Source: AP-15 sp963788085 (GTDB lineage: Bacteria; Pseudomonadota; Alphaproteobacteria; ATCC43930; CGMCC-115725). From it: a stretch of 64,000 nucleotides of DNA. The position numbers were made by a program, and so were the translations under genes. The notes beneath the pieces were generated by a model. The model saw only the letters and a program-made list of their open reading frames with translations, ran no database searches and was not told where the DNA came from. This document shows, piece by piece, positions 10,043 to 19,315 of this stretch; within the stretch, counting starts at the first letter, position 1, and the number at the start of each line of letters is the position of its first letter. The DNA is taken from assembly GCA_963788085.1 (NCBI GenBank), contig CAWBFS010000071.1, forward strand, positions 19,842 through 83,841, given 5' to 3'.

Positions 10043-11252
10043 GTGACCGAAGCCAGGCCAGGACCGCTCGCCGGCATTAAGATCCTCGATTTGACGACGG
10101 TCGTGCTCGGGCCGCTGGCGACGCAGATCCTTGGCGACCTCGGCGCCGAGGTGATCAAGATCGAGGCGCCCGGCGGCGACATCATGCGCTATGCCGAGCC
10201 CGCCCGGCACCGCGAGATGGGCCATTTGTTCCTCAACCTCAATCGCAACAAGCGCTCGCTCGTGCTCGACCTGAAGCAGGCGGATGCGGCGCCGGTGCTG
10301 TTGGCTTTGGTCCGGCACAGCGATGTGTCTGATGCACAATATGCGGCCGCAGGCGATGGCGCGGCTCGGCTTTGGCTGGGAGCGGCTGCGCGAGGTCAAC
10401 CCGCGCCTCGTCTACTGCTCGGCGCAAGGCTACGGGCAGGACGGCCCGTTCGCCGACCGGCCGGCCTTTGACGACATCATCCAGGGCGGCTGCGGACTGG
10501 TTGCGCTCGAAGCTGCGACAGGCGGCGAGGCGCGCTTCGTGCCGACCCTGATCGGCGACAAGACCGTCGGGCTGACGATGGTCTATGCGGTGATGGCGGC
10601 GCTCTTGCAGCGCGAGCGCACCGGTGAGGGCCAGGCGGTCGAAGTGCCGATGCTGGAGACGATGACTGCGTTCGTCATGGCCGAGCACATGGGCGGCCTG
10701 ACCTTCGACCCGCCAAGTGGGGAGCCCGGCTATTCTCGGATGCTCGCGCCGGACCGTCGGCCGCACCGCACCGCGGACGGGCATATCTGTATCCTTCCCT
10801 ACACCGATCGCCACTGGAGGGATTTTTTCGTCATTGCCGGGCGCCCGGAACTGGCCGACGACCCGCGGCTTGCCGACGCGCAAACCAGGAGCCGGCACGT
10901 CGCCGAACTTTATGCGTTGATCGCCGAATGCGTGCGCGACGGGTCGACCGCATCCTGGCTCGAAAAGCTCAAATCGGCCGATATCCCGTCGGGACCGGTC
11001 AATCCGCTCGGCGGATTGCCGGCGGACGAGCACCTTGCCGCGGTGGAGATGTTCCCGCGGACCGACCATCCCACCGAAGGCAGCATCCGGATTGTCCGGC
11101 CGCCGGTGCGGTTCGGGGAGGCCGACTGCGCGCTGCGCCGTCCGGCGCCGCGATTGGGCGAGCATTCGCGCGAGATCCTGCGCGAAGCCGGGTTCGCCGA
11201 TGACAAAATTGCGGATCTGCTCGCCCGCAAGGTCGCGCTCGAAGCGGACTAA
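10043..11252 (+). CDS. CaiB/BaiF family CoA-transferase, one frameshift
   Basis: About 402 residues. The start GTG (TEARPGPLAGIKILDLTTVV) is followed by the conserved GDLGAEVIKIEAPGGD; one extra T near 10330 shifts the frame, after which LMHNMRPQAMARLGFGWERL and QGYGQDGPFADRPAFDDIIQ continue the family III CoA-transferase pattern. These enzymes move CoA between carboxylic acids and carry a catalytic Asp in the N-terminal half. The neighbouring dioxygenase gene starts 38 bases later. The substrate is unknown. An older fragment of a paralogue lies upstream. Confidence 0.87.
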
Positions 11253-11290
11253 GTGTGATAGGATGTCGGAAGCAATCCAAGGAGAGCGCG

Positions 11291-12178
11291 ATGGATCCCG
11301 TCCGATCGAACAACGGTCCCCGTTATAAGCATCTCGCCGACGAGCCGGCGCCGTACGACACGATTACGGTCGACAAGCTGACGCCGATCATCGGCGGCGA
11401 GATCGGCGGGGTCGATCTGTCGAGGCCGCTCGGCAACCGCACCCTCGACGAGATTCACCGCGCGCTCGCCGAAAATCTGGTGATCTTCTTCCGCGACCAG
11501 CATTTGACGGAGGACCAGCATCTCGCCTTTGGCCGGCTGTTCGGCGAGTTGCACCTCCACCCGGCGGCGCCGCACGCGCCTGGCAAGCCCGAGCTGATGG
11601 TCATCCATGCCGACAAGGACTCGCCGCGCGCCAATGGCGAGGGGTGGCACACCGACGTCTCCTGCGACGAGGAGCCGCCGATGGGCAGCATCCTCTACAT
11701 CCGGCAATGCCCGCCGCGCGGCGGCGACACCTTGTTCGCCAGCATGTACGCCGCCTATGAGGCGCTGTCGGACCGCATGAAGACCTATCTCGAGGGACTG
11801 ACCGCGATCCATGACGGCGACCACTACCGCGGCCAATACGCCAATTACGGGATCGCCGACAAGCCGAGCTATCCGCGCGCCGAGCATCCGGTCGTCCGCA
11901 CCCATCCGGTGACCGGCAAAAAGGCGCTCTACGTCAACAAGGGCTTTACCCGGCGCATCCTCGGCGTCTCACGCGACGAGAGCGAGGGCATCCTGAACTA
12001 TCTTTACGACCACATGGCCAACCCGCTGTTCCAGTGCCGGTTCCGCTGGCAGGAGAACTCGATCGCGTTCTGGGACAACCGCTGCGTACAGCACCACGCG
12101 ATGTGGGACTACTGGCCGCACACGCGCTCCGGCCACCGTGTCACGGTCAAGGGCGACCGACCCTTCTACCGGGCGTGA
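11291..12178 (+). CDS. TauD/TfdA family Fe(II)/2-oxoglutarate dioxygenase
   Basis: 295 residues, intact. The metal triad is His120 and Asp122 in GEGWHTDVSC plus a distal His near 269 in CVQHHAMWDYWPHTRSGHR; Arg283 in SGHRVTV should hold 2-oxoglutarate. The start ATG at 11291 follows GGAGAG at 11281-11286. This family hydroxylates taurine, alkyl sulfonates, aryloxyalkanoates and related acids. With the CoA-transferase directly upstream in the same direction, a role in an acid degradation pathway is plausible but not shown. The exact substrate cannot be assigned from motifs. Confidence 0.87.
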   Translation: MDPVRSNNGPRYKHLADEPAPYDTITVDKLTPIIGGEIGGVDLSRPLGNRTLDEIHRALAENLVIFFRDQHLTEDQHLAFGRLFGELHLHPAAPHAPGKPELMVIHADKDSPRANGEGWHTDVSCDEEPPMGSILYIRQCPPRGGDTLFASMYAAYEALSDRMKTYLEGLTAIHDGDHYRGQYANYGIADKPSYPRAEHPVVRTHPVTGKKALYVNKGFTRRILGVSRDESEGILNYLYDHMANPLFQCRFRWQENSIAFWDNRCVQHHAMWDYWPHTRSGHRVTVKGDRPFYRA

Positions 12179-12206
12179 GCCGCGGACCCCTTCTCCGGTT
12201 ACTCAT

Positions 12207-12435
12207 ATGAGTGATGAACGCATTGACTTGGCCTATGTCGGCCGGGCGCTCCAACTCTTGACCGACGAAGTGGCGAGCCTGCGAGACGACATGCAGGTCT
12301 TGACTGCGATCGTCCATCGAACTCGACAACAGCCATACCCGATTGCTGACCGAGATCCGGGCAAGACATTCGCAAGTCAGCCGATTGGGAGATCGCGTCA
12401 GGCGGCTCGAAACGGCGGAAGAGAACGAGAAGTGA
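12207..12435 (+). CDS. small coiled-coil protein, one frameshift
   Basis: About 75 residues. It starts MSDERIDLAYVGRALQLL and, after deletion of one extra A near 12322, continues LDNSHTRLLTEIRARHSQVS and ends RLETAEENEK. The heptad-like pattern of Leu/Ile/Val predicts one long coiled coil. No enzyme motif is present. The gene faces the DUF1476 gene tail to tail with 8 bases between. The function is unknown; it could be a scaffold or regulator. Confidence 0.55.
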
Positions 12436-12443
12436 CCTGATCT

Positions 12444-12764
12444 CTACTCCTTCATCAGCTGCTGCTTTGCCTGTTCGGCGAAGTGCTCGAGTTCGAACTG
12501 GACGCGAGCCGGGGTAAAGGTCGGATCCTTGGCGCCGAGATCGTCGGCCACTTTGCTGACCACATGCTTGTCGCCGCCCGGTTCGAACTGGGCGTCGACA
12601 ACCCGCTTGACATAGTCCTCGGCGGCGTCGCCGAGCAGGCCCAGACGCTCTGCCGCCCAAAGCCCCAACAATCGGTTCCGCCGGGCGGTGACCTTGAATT
12701 TGAACTCCTGATCGTGCTTGAACCGAGCCTCGAATTCCTTCTCTCGGTCGGCCAGAGTAGGCAT
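12444..12764 (-). CDS. DUF1476 / F1-ATPase zeta-type inhibitor
   Basis: 106 residues, intact, beginning MPTLADREKEFEARFKHDQE and rich in charged helices (RRNRLLGLWAAERLGL, YVKRVVDAQFEPGG). This is the DUF1476 family; the Paracoccus denitrificans member is the zeta subunit that inhibits ATP hydrolysis by the F1 motor. It is nearly restricted to Alphaproteobacteria, which supports the taxonomic reading. In many relatives it lies close to the purS-purQ genes; here purS is 0.8 kb away with an NRDE gene between. Only about 70 bases separate its start from the divergent NRDE gene. Confidence 0.88.
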   Translation of the reverse strand: MPTLADREKEFEARFKHDQEFKFKVTARRNRLLGLWAAERLGLLGDAAEDYVKRVVDAQFEPGGDKHVVSKVADDLGAKDPTFTPARVQFELEHFAEQAKQQLMKE

Positions 12765-12836
12765 GGCGCTTCCATTTCAATCGATGCGGCGGAAGACAAA
12801 ATAACACACCTTCGCGGCTCCAGGGCTAGAACGTAA

Positions 12837-13583
12837 ATGTGCACGTTGGTGATCTTGCGGCGGCCGGAGCATCGCTGGCCGGTGCTGATCGGGGCCAATC
12901 GCGACGAGATGATCGACCGGCCATGGGAGCCGCCCGGCCGCCATTGGCCGGACCGGCCGGAAGTCGTGGCGGGGCTCGACGCGCTCGCCGGCGGGTCGTG
13001 GCTCGGGGTCAATGATTGGGGCGTCGCCGCCGCCGTCCTCAACCGGCACGGCTCGCTGGGCCCGGCGCCCGGCCAGCGTTCGCGCGGCGAGCTGGTTCTC
13101 GAGGCGCTCGACCATGCCGATGCGGTCGCTGCCGCCGAGGCCCTCTCGCATCTCGACCCCGCAGCCTATCGCACCTTCAACCTGATCGTCGCCGACGAGC
13201 GCGATGCCTTCTGGCTGCGTCATGCCGGCGGCGCCCGGATCGAACTGCATCCCCTCAAGGACGGGCTGTCGATGATTGCCGCGGGCGATCTCGACGACCT
13301 CGGCACGCGGCGGCTGGAATTGGCGCTGCCGGCGTTTCGGGCATGGCCCGTGCCCGACCCCGATCGCGACGATTGGTCGGCATGGGAATCGCTGCTCGGC
13401 AGCACCCGGGCGCCGCCGGGCGAGCCGGCCACCGCGGCGATGCGCTTCCGGTCGGACGGGTACGGGACGGTGTCGAGCGCAGTGATCGCCCTTCCCTCGC
13501 TCGGCGAGCCGGACCGCCGGCCGATCTTCCGCTTCGCCGGGTGGCTGCCCGAGGTCACACCCTGGCGCAACATCCTTTCCTGA
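12837..13583 (+). CDS. NRDE / TANGO2 family protein
   Basis: 248 residues, intact. It begins MCTLVILRRPEHRWPVLIGA and carries the diagnostic ANRDE motif (residues 20-24) with SWLGVNDWGVAAAVLNR further on. The family is related to Ntn hydrolases, with Cys2 as the potential nucleophile after Met removal; eukaryotic TANGO2 is linked to haem or lipid handling. The bacterial function is not settled. It is followed 16 bases later by purS in the same direction. Confidence 0.85.
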   Translation: MCTLVILRRPEHRWPVLIGANRDEMIDRPWEPPGRHWPDRPEVVAGLDALAGGSWLGVNDWGVAAAVLNRHGSLGPAPGQRSRGELVLEALDHADAVAAAEALSHLDPAAYRTFNLIVADERDAFWLRHAGGARIELHPLKDGLSMIAAGDLDDLGTRRLELALPAFRAWPVPDPDRDDWSAWESLLGSTRAPPGEPATAAMRFRSDGYGTVSSAVIALPSLGEPDRRPIFRFAGWLPEVTPWRNILS

Positions 13584-13599
13584 GCGACGAGGAGCGGAA

Positions 13600-13842
13600 A
13601 TGAAGGCGTTGGTTCACGTGAAGCTGAAGGCGGGGGTGCTCGACCCGCAAGGCAAGGCGATCGGCAATGCGCTTGCCGGATTGGGGTTCACCGGGATCGG
13701 CGAGGTGCGGCAGGGCAAGCTGATCGAATTGGAGCTCGAAGAAACCGACGCGGCCCGCGCCCGCGAGCGGGTCGAAGCGATGTGCCGCGAGCTTCTCGCC
13801 AACCCGGTGATCGAAGACTATGCGATCGAGTTCTCGCCTTAA
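13600..13842 (+). CDS. purS: phosphoribosylformylglycinamidine synthase subunit PurS
   Basis: 80 residues starting MKALVHVKLKAGVLDPQGKA, with GFTGIGEVRQGKLIELEL and the C-terminal LANPVIEDYAIEFSP, the full PurS pattern. PurS bridges PurQ (glutaminase) and PurL (synthetase) in step 4 of purine synthesis, converting FGAR to FGAM. The usual next gene, purQ, is not present; instead a convergent histidine kinase ends within 4 bases. Either purQ/purL are elsewhere or the purine operon was rearranged. The ribosome site GAGGAG lies 6-11 bases before the ATG. Confidence 0.93.
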   Translation: MKALVHVKLKAGVLDPQGKAIGNALAGLGFTGIGEVRQGKLIELELEETDAARARERVEAMCRELLANPVIEDYAIEFSP

Positions 13843-15873
13843 CTCGCTGCCCGAAGCAGACCTCCTGCCAGCACCTCTTCGAGCTTTTGCCCCAGTGCTG
13901 CCGGGCGATAGGGCTTCGCGATGAACGGAAACTCGACGCGGGCCGAACGCAACTGGTTCGCCTCGCGCGCATAACCCGAACTCAGCAGGACCTTGAGGTC
14001 GGGCCGCAGGCGGGAGGCCTGGCGCGCCAAGTCGGTTCCGCTTACTCCCGCCGGCATGACAATGTCGGTGAACAAAAGATCGACCGACTGGTCGCGGCTG
14101 AGGATCGCCAACGCTTCCGGGCCATTGGCCGCGACCAAAGTTTGATAGCCGAGATCCGACAGGATGCCGACGATCATCTCGCGCACATCCGGGTCGTCCT
14201 CGACGACGAGGATCGTCGCGGCGGCAGGCGGCGTCCTGTCGAGCCCTTCATGCAAGTCCGCGCCGGCCGCGGCCTGCCCCTCGGCGCGCGGAATGCAGAT
14301 CCGGACCGTCGTGCCCTTGCCGACTTTGCTCTCGATGCGCGCGACGCCACCCGATTGTCTGGCAAATCCGTAGACTTGGCTGAGGCCCAAACCCGTGCCT
14401 TTGCCGACCTCTTTGGTGGTGTAGAACGGTTCGAACGCCCTTTCCAACACGTCGGCGGACATCCCGCATCCCGTGTCGGATACCGAGAGCGCGACATAAT
14501 CGCCGGCGGGCTGATCGACCGCGTCGGCGGCTGTCGTCACATTCTCGGTGCGAAAGATCAGGCGGCCCGATCTGTTCATCGCGTCGCGCGCATTCGCGGC
14601 AAGGTTCAGTATGGCGGCGCCGAATTGAGCGGGGTCGATCCGACAAGGCCAAACCTCGTCTTGCAGCGCGAGCGCGATTTCGACGCCCTCGCCAACCGTC
14701 CTCTGGCATAACATCAGGTTTTCCCGCAGCAGATCGTTGATGCTGACGATCTGCGGCCGGATCTCCTGCCGTCGTGAGAAGGCGAGCAGATGCTCGGTCA
14801 GCCGGGCGCCCCGCGAAGCCGCGCGCAGCGCCCCCTCGGCGTAGCGTCTGCCGCGATCGCCCGCCGGCAGCAGGTTCGCCAGCATCTCCAGATTGCCGAT
14901 GATCGCGGTCAGCAAATTGTTGAAATCATGGGCAACACCGCCGGTAAGTTGGCCAATCGCCTCCATCTTTTGGGCCTGGCGAAGCTGCTCTTCGGCTGCC
15001 TTCCGCTCGGTCAGATCGCGCGTTATTTTGGCAAAGCCGATCAGCTGGCCCGTGCCGTCGTGGATCGCATCAATGACCACATTCGCCCAGAACCTGGTCC
15101 CGTCCTTGCGCACCCGCCAACCCTCGGCCTCGAATTTGCCCGTGCGCCTCGCGGTCTCCAGTACCCTCCCCGGCAATCCGTCCTGCCGATCCTCTTCCGT
15201 ATAGAATTGCGAGAAGTGGCGCCCGATGATCTCTTCGGCGGCGTAGCCCTTGATCCGCGCCGCACCCGCGTTCCAGTTCGTCACAAACCCGTTCGGGTCG
15301 AGCATGAAGATTGCGTAGTCCGCCACTCCTTGAACCAGCAGGCGAAACCGCTCTTCGCTGGCGCGAAGCTCGGTAAACGCCTGCGTGATCAGCTGTGAGC
15401 GCTGTTCGACCCGCTGTTCCAGCGTGTCGTTGAGCTGTCTGATGGCCTCCTCGGCCTGCTTTGCGGTCGGTGATGTCGACCAGCACATTGACGGCCCCGA
15501 TCAGCGCCCCGGAACTGTCGTGCAACGGCGTCGGGTAGGGCAGCAGGTGGACGCGTGTGCCGTCGGGCCGCTCCGCGATCACCTCGACGCCCCTGACCGG
15601 CCGGTCTTCCCGCAACGCGACAGCCATCGGGCACTCGTCGTGGGGCAGCGGCGTGCCGTCCGGACGGCACAGACGCCAGCTGACGCACCACAGATCGCGG
15701 CCCAGCTCCGGCCGGCGACCGGCAAGCTCGACCGCAGCCTCGTTAAAAAAGGTGATCCGCCCGGCAGCGTCGGTCGTATAGACCGCCGCAGGCAAGGCTT
15801 CGAGAAGCTGACGCCATGCCTCGGGGGCCGCCGCGGAGCCGTCGAGCCGGTTACCATGAGCCGGAGAGGACAC
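13839..15873 (-). CDS. PAS-PAS hybrid sensor histidine kinase with receiver domain, one frameshift
   Basis: About 678 residues from a GTG at 15873. Domains in order: PAS (about 15-135, LPAAVYTTDAAGRITFFNEA), coiled coil, a second PAS with PAC (about 175-295, DYAIFMLDPNGFVTNWNAGA), HisKA with the phosphorylated His in GGVAHDFNNLLT, HATPase with the N box NLAANARDAM and G boxes DTGCGMS and GKGTGLGLS, and a C-terminal receiver with phosphoacceptor Asp in DLLFTDIVMP. There are no membrane segments, so it senses a cytosolic signal; the PAS ligand is unknown. An extra G near 15462 breaks the frame between PAS1 and the coiled coil. It converges on purS with a 4-base overlap. Confidence 0.88.
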
Positions 15874-15985
15874 TTATCGACGTCTTTCCTCGACGCGGGA
15901 GCAGCTGTGATCGTCGCCGCGCCGATGCGGCACGTCGCAGCGATCGAACACTACTGGCGCCGATAGGGTTCCCGCACCATCGGAG

Positions 15986-17227
15986 TTATTTTCTCGCCTC
16001 CGGGTACGGGTAGATCATGTCACCGGTTTTGTATTGGGCGGGCGCCAGGATTTTAACCGTCGTCGGCCCGCGGAACTGCTCGACATCGTGCCCCTTGATG
16101 CCGTGGTACTGCACCCAGATCGGCCGCGCCTCGGTCCATTCGCCGTCGGGACCGAAGGCGATATCGCCCTCGATTGTGTGGAACGGGTGCGAGTGCAGGT
16201 ATTCGGCGAGTTTGTCGTCGTCGAGGGACTTTGTCGCGGTGATCGCGTCGCCGAGGATCTGCAATTCGCTATAGGCAAAGGGCGGCAGGAAATAGCCGAG
16301 CAGGTCGACCCCTTCGGCCGGCGCCCTCGCCTGATATTTCTTGATGAAATCCATGACGCCGGGGAATTGCATTGTCGGGACCGGCTCCCACAAATCGACA
16401 TTGACGATGCCGTTGGCGGCCTCGCCGAGCTGCATCTTGATCGCCGCCGCCGACAGTCCGGCAAGGCCGCCGCCGAGCATTTTGGCGTCGAGGCCGAGTT
16501 CGCCGACCGAACGGAGGAAGCCGACGGTGTCCGACGGATAGGCCGAGACATAGACGAGATCCGGCTGCGCCGCCTGGACGGCGCGAACGATCGGCGTGAA
16601 GTCGACCGTGGTCGGCGGCCACGCCCGATCGTACACGATGTCGATCCCTCTCGCCTTGGCGTGCCCGCGCGCGCTTTCTGCCGCCTTGTGCTGGAATTCG
16701 GCGTCGGTGGCGACGATCCCGACCGTCCTCGGCTTCGGGTTCTGCGCCGCCGCCAGGTCGAACCAGCCCTCGGCAAAAGTCTTCACCGGCTCGGGGCCGA
16801 AGGGCAGCATCGAGAAGTATTTCGGATAATGGAAATTGTCGTTGGCCGCCAGCGCGAACAGGCCGAAGAACAGCCGGTTGTGCGAGATCGCGACCGGCAT
16901 CGCCGGCACCACCAGATTGGTGCCGTAGCTCGAAATCAACAGGTCGACCTTGTCGATGTCGATCAGCTTCGTGTAGATGGCCGGCACCAGCGATGGGTTG
17001 CTCTGGTCGTCGTAATAGACCAGCTTGACCGGCCGGCCGAGCAGGCCGCCCTCGGCATTGACCTCCTCTTCCCAGATCTTGAAAGCGAGCAGCCCGGTCT
17101 TGCCGACGACGGCAAAGGGGCCGGTCAATTCCATGCTGAAGCCGATCTTGATCGGCTCCGCCGCCTGGACCGCTGCTGCTCCCCCCAGGAGCATTGCACC
17201 GAACAGCATGCGCGAGAAGTATTTCAT
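15986..17227 (-). CDS. branched-chain amino acid-type ABC substrate-binding protein
   Basis: 413 residues, intact. A signal peptide is clear (MKYFSRMLFGAMLLGGAAAV, cleavage near VQA-AEP). The mature part begins IKIGFSMELTGPFAVVGKTG, the LivJ/amide-binding Peripla_BP_6 pattern, with EVNAEGGLLGRPVKLVYYDD. It binds a small ligand in the periplasm for an ABC importer. No permease or ATPase gene is next to it. Its start overlaps the otnC stop by 4 bases, so it is cotranscribed with an acid-sugar operon and may bind erythronate/threonate or a related acid, although this family is usually tied to amino acids. That ligand is an inference. Confidence 0.85.
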   Translation of the reverse strand: MKYFSRMLFGAMLLGGAAAVQAAEPIKIGFSMELTGPFAVVGKTGLLAFKIWEEEVNAEGGLLGRPVKLVYYDDQSNPSLVPAIYTKLIDIDKVDLLISSYGTNLVVPAMPVAISHNRLFFGLFALAANDNFHYPKYFSMLPFGPEPVKTFAEGWFDLAAAQNPKPRTVGIVATDAEFQHKAAESARGHAKARGIDIVYDRAWPPTTVDFTPIVRAVQAAQPDLVYVSAYPSDTVGFLRSVGELGLDAKMLGGGLAGLSAAAIKMQLGEAANGIVNVDLWEPVPTMQFPGVMDFIKKYQARAPAEGVDLLGYFLPPFAYSELQILGDAITATKSLDDDKLAEYLHSHPFHTIEGDIAFGPDGEWTEARPIWVQYHGIKGHDVEQFRGPTTVKILAPAQYKTGDMIYPYPEARK

Positions 17228-17844
17228 CCCTGCAGCTCCATGACTTGCGACGGCGTCAGATAGCGGGTCTCGGCGCCGCGCAGCAGCAGGTAGAGTTTCG
17301 CGGTCTCCTCCAGCTCCTCGATCGCGTTGACGGCGGCGTCGAGGTTCGACCCGGCGACGACCGGGCCGTGATTGGCGAGCAGGACCGCGTGATGCCTGCC
17401 GGCGAAGCCGCGCACCGCTTCGGCGAGCGCCAGATCGCCCGGGCGGAAATAAGGGACGAGCGGCAATCGGCCGACCCGCATCACGTAGTAAGCCGTAATC
17501 GGCGGCAAGACGTCTTCCGGGTCGATTTCGGCGAGGCAGGAGACCGCGACCGAATGCGTCGAATGCAGATGCACGACCGCGCCGGTGGCGGGCCGCTCCT
17601 CGTACATCACACGGTGCAGGAAACTTTCCTTGGTCGGCGCGTCGCCCGAGACGAGGCGGCCGTCATGGTCGAGCTTCGACAGCCGCGCCGGGTCGAGGCG
17701 GCCGAGTGAGGCGTTGGTCGGCGTCATCAGCCAACCCTCCTCGGTCTTGACGCTAATGTTGCCGGAAGAACCGGCGGTCAGGCCGCGCGCAAAAATCGAC
17801 GCCCCGATCGCACAGATCTCTTCCTGCATTTTTGTTTCGTTCAT
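17224..17844 (-). CDS. otnC: 3-oxo-tetronate 4-phosphate decarboxylase (class II aldolase family)
   Basis: 206 residues, intact. Class II aldolase/adducin features: GSSGNISVKTEEGWLMTPT (substrate and phosphate loop), metal ligands in VVHLHSTHSVAVSCL (His-x-His) and a further His in VLLANHGPVVAG. OtnC decarboxylates 3-oxo-tetronate 4-phosphate to dihydroxyacetone phosphate. The call over fuculose aldolase rests on the neighbouring kinase, isomerase and dehydrogenase, which form the known DUF1537-type pathway. It lies downstream of otnK across a 117-base gap that contains a palindromic repeat, and overlaps the binding-protein gene by 4 bases. Confidence 0.86.
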   Translation of the reverse strand: MNETKMQEEICAIGASIFARGLTAGSSGNISVKTEEGWLMTPTNASLGRLDPARLSKLDHDGRLVSGDAPTKESFLHRVMYEERPATGAVVHLHSTHSVAVSCLAEIDPEDVLPPITAYYVMRVGRLPLVPYFRPGDLALAEAVRGFAGRHHAVLLANHGPVVAGSNLDAAVNAIEELEETAKLYLLLRGAETRYLTPSQVMELQG

Positions 17845-17865
17845 CCAACGTCTCCTCCGAAGAAC

Positions 17866-17957
17866 TAACGCTTTAACGCGGAGGTCGCAGAGTATTCGCG
17901 GAGGTCACGAAGGCGCCTTTGCGTCCTCTGCGCATCCTTAGCGTCCTTTGCGTTAAA
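17866..17957. repeat. R5 palindromic repeat (TTTGCGTCC / GCGGAGG type)
   Basis: An imperfect inverted repeat: CTTTAACGCGGAGGTCGCAG on one side and TCCTCTGCGCATCC ... CTTTGCGTTAAA on the other. It occupies nearly all of the otnK-otnC gap and could fold in the transcript between the two cistrons, affecting their relative expression. Confidence 0.65.
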
Positions 17958-17961
17958 ATGT

Positions 17962-19245
17962 TTATTTTGCAATCGCTTCGTCGAGTACTGTAAAAGCGCG
18001 CAGGAAGAAGTCGGGCGCGCCGAAATTGCCGGATTTGAGCGCCAACGCCAGAGGCGGCTCGCCGAGCGTCATGGTCCACGGCACGCCGGGATCGATCTGC
18101 CGGCCGATGCGCAGCCCGGTGACGCCGAGCGCGTGGACGATCGCCCCGGCAGTTTCGCCGCCGGCGATGACAAACCGCCGCGCCCCTTTTTCGGCAAGGC
18201 CGGCGGCAATCGCGGCGAGAGTTTGCTCGACCAGTGCGCCTGCGCGTTCGCGGCCGATCACCTCCTGGATCGCGGCGACCTCCTCGGGCGGCGCTGTCGC
18301 GCTGATCAGGACCGGCCGTTCGCCCAGCTGCGGCGTCGCCCAGGCGAGCGCCTCCTCGACAATCTCGCGCCCTGCCGCCGCCGCGATCGGGTCGATGGTG
18401 AAGAGCGGCGCGCGCTCGCGCATATAGGCGACCTGGGCGCGCGTCGCTTCCGAGCACGACCCCGACAGCACCACAGCGGCGCCTGCGATCGGCGGCAGCG
18501 CATCGGCGGCGGCGCTATCGCCGATCAGGCCTTCGCGGCGGAAATTCTCTGGCAGCCCCAACGCGATCCCCGAGCCGCCGGTGATCAGCGGGAAATCGGC
18601 CGCGGCCTCGCCTATCGCTTCGAGATTATCGTCGTCGATCGCATCGACGATCGCGTGCCGAAAACCGGCCTTTCGCAGCGACGCGAAGGCGTCGCGGATG
18701 GCCGCCGCGCCGTGAGACACATCGTATTGCGGAACGAGGCCAACTTTGCCGCGGCACTGACGCTGCAGGACGCGCACGAGGCTCGGATCGCGCATCGGCG
18801 TCAACGGGTGGTCGCGCATGCTCGATTCGGACAGCAGCACGTCGCCGACGAACAGATAGCCCAGGTAAATTGTCCGCCCGTTTTCGGGAAAAGCCGGACA
18901 GAACAGGGTAAAGTCGGTGCCGAGCGCCTCCATCAGCGCCTCGGCCACGGGTCCGATATTGCCGGCATCGGTCGAATTGAAGGTCGAACAATATTTGAAC
19001 AGGATCTGCCGCGCGCCTGCCTTTTGGAGCCAAGCTAGCGCCGAGAGGCTCTTCTCGATCGCCTCGACGGCCGGGATCGTCCGGTTCTTCAGCGCGACGA
19101 CGACCGCCTCGGTGTCAGCCACTTCCGTGCCCGGCGATGGCACGTCGATCAGCTGCACCGTGCGCATCCCCCGCCGCACCAAGGTGTTGCACAGATCGGT
19201 GGCGCCGGTGAAATCGTCGGCAATCGCTCCCAACAATACCGTCAT
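17962..19245 (-). CDS. otnK: 3-oxo-tetronate kinase (DUF1537 four-carbon acid sugar kinase)
   Basis: 427 residues from the ATG at 19245 (MTVLLGAIADDFTGATDLCN); the open frame extends further upstream but that part lies in the intergenic region. IADDFTGATD is the DUF1537 N-terminal substrate motif; GGSGIALG and the C-terminal FVIAGGETAGAIVHALG belong to the nucleotide-binding domain. OtnK phosphorylates 3-oxo-tetronate at O4 with ATP, step 3 of D-erythronate/L-threonate catabolism. It is divergent from otnI-denD across a 70-base gap with a palindrome, and followed by otnC. No frame breaks were found. Confidence 0.9.
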   Translation of the reverse strand: MTVLLGAIADDFTGATDLCNTLVRRGMRTVQLIDVPSPGTEVADTEAVVVALKNRTIPAVEAIEKSLSALAWLQKAGARQILFKYCSTFNSTDAGNIGPVAEALMEALGTDFTLFCPAFPENGRTIYLGYLFVGDVLLSESSMRDHPLTPMRDPSLVRVLQRQCRGKVGLVPQYDVSHGAAAIRDAFASLRKAGFRHAIVDAIDDDNLEAIGEAAADFPLITGGSGIALGLPENFRREGLIGDSAAADALPPIAGAAVVLSGSCSEATRAQVAYMRERAPLFTIDPIAAAAGREIVEEALAWATPQLGERPVLISATAPPEEVAAIQEVIGRERAGALVEQTLAAIAAGLAEKGARRFVIAGGETAGAIVHALGVTGLRIGRQIDPGVPWTMTLGEPPLALALKSGNFGAPDFFLRAFTVLDEAIAK

Positions 19246-19269
19246 GGCGCCCTCCCGCGGGAGTCTTGT

Positions 19270-19280
19270 GTTACAGTAAC
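19270..19280. promoter_or_regulatory. candidate operator between otnK and otnI
   Basis: GTTAC-A-GTAAC is a perfect 5+1+5 palindrome roughly midway in the 70-base gap between the divergent otnK and otnI genes. A dimeric regulator bound here could control both arms. No regulator gene lies next to the cluster in this window. Confidence 0.5.
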
Positions 19281-19315
19281 CTCCCGCCGTCGCGGCCGCA
19301 AACAAGGACACTGCC

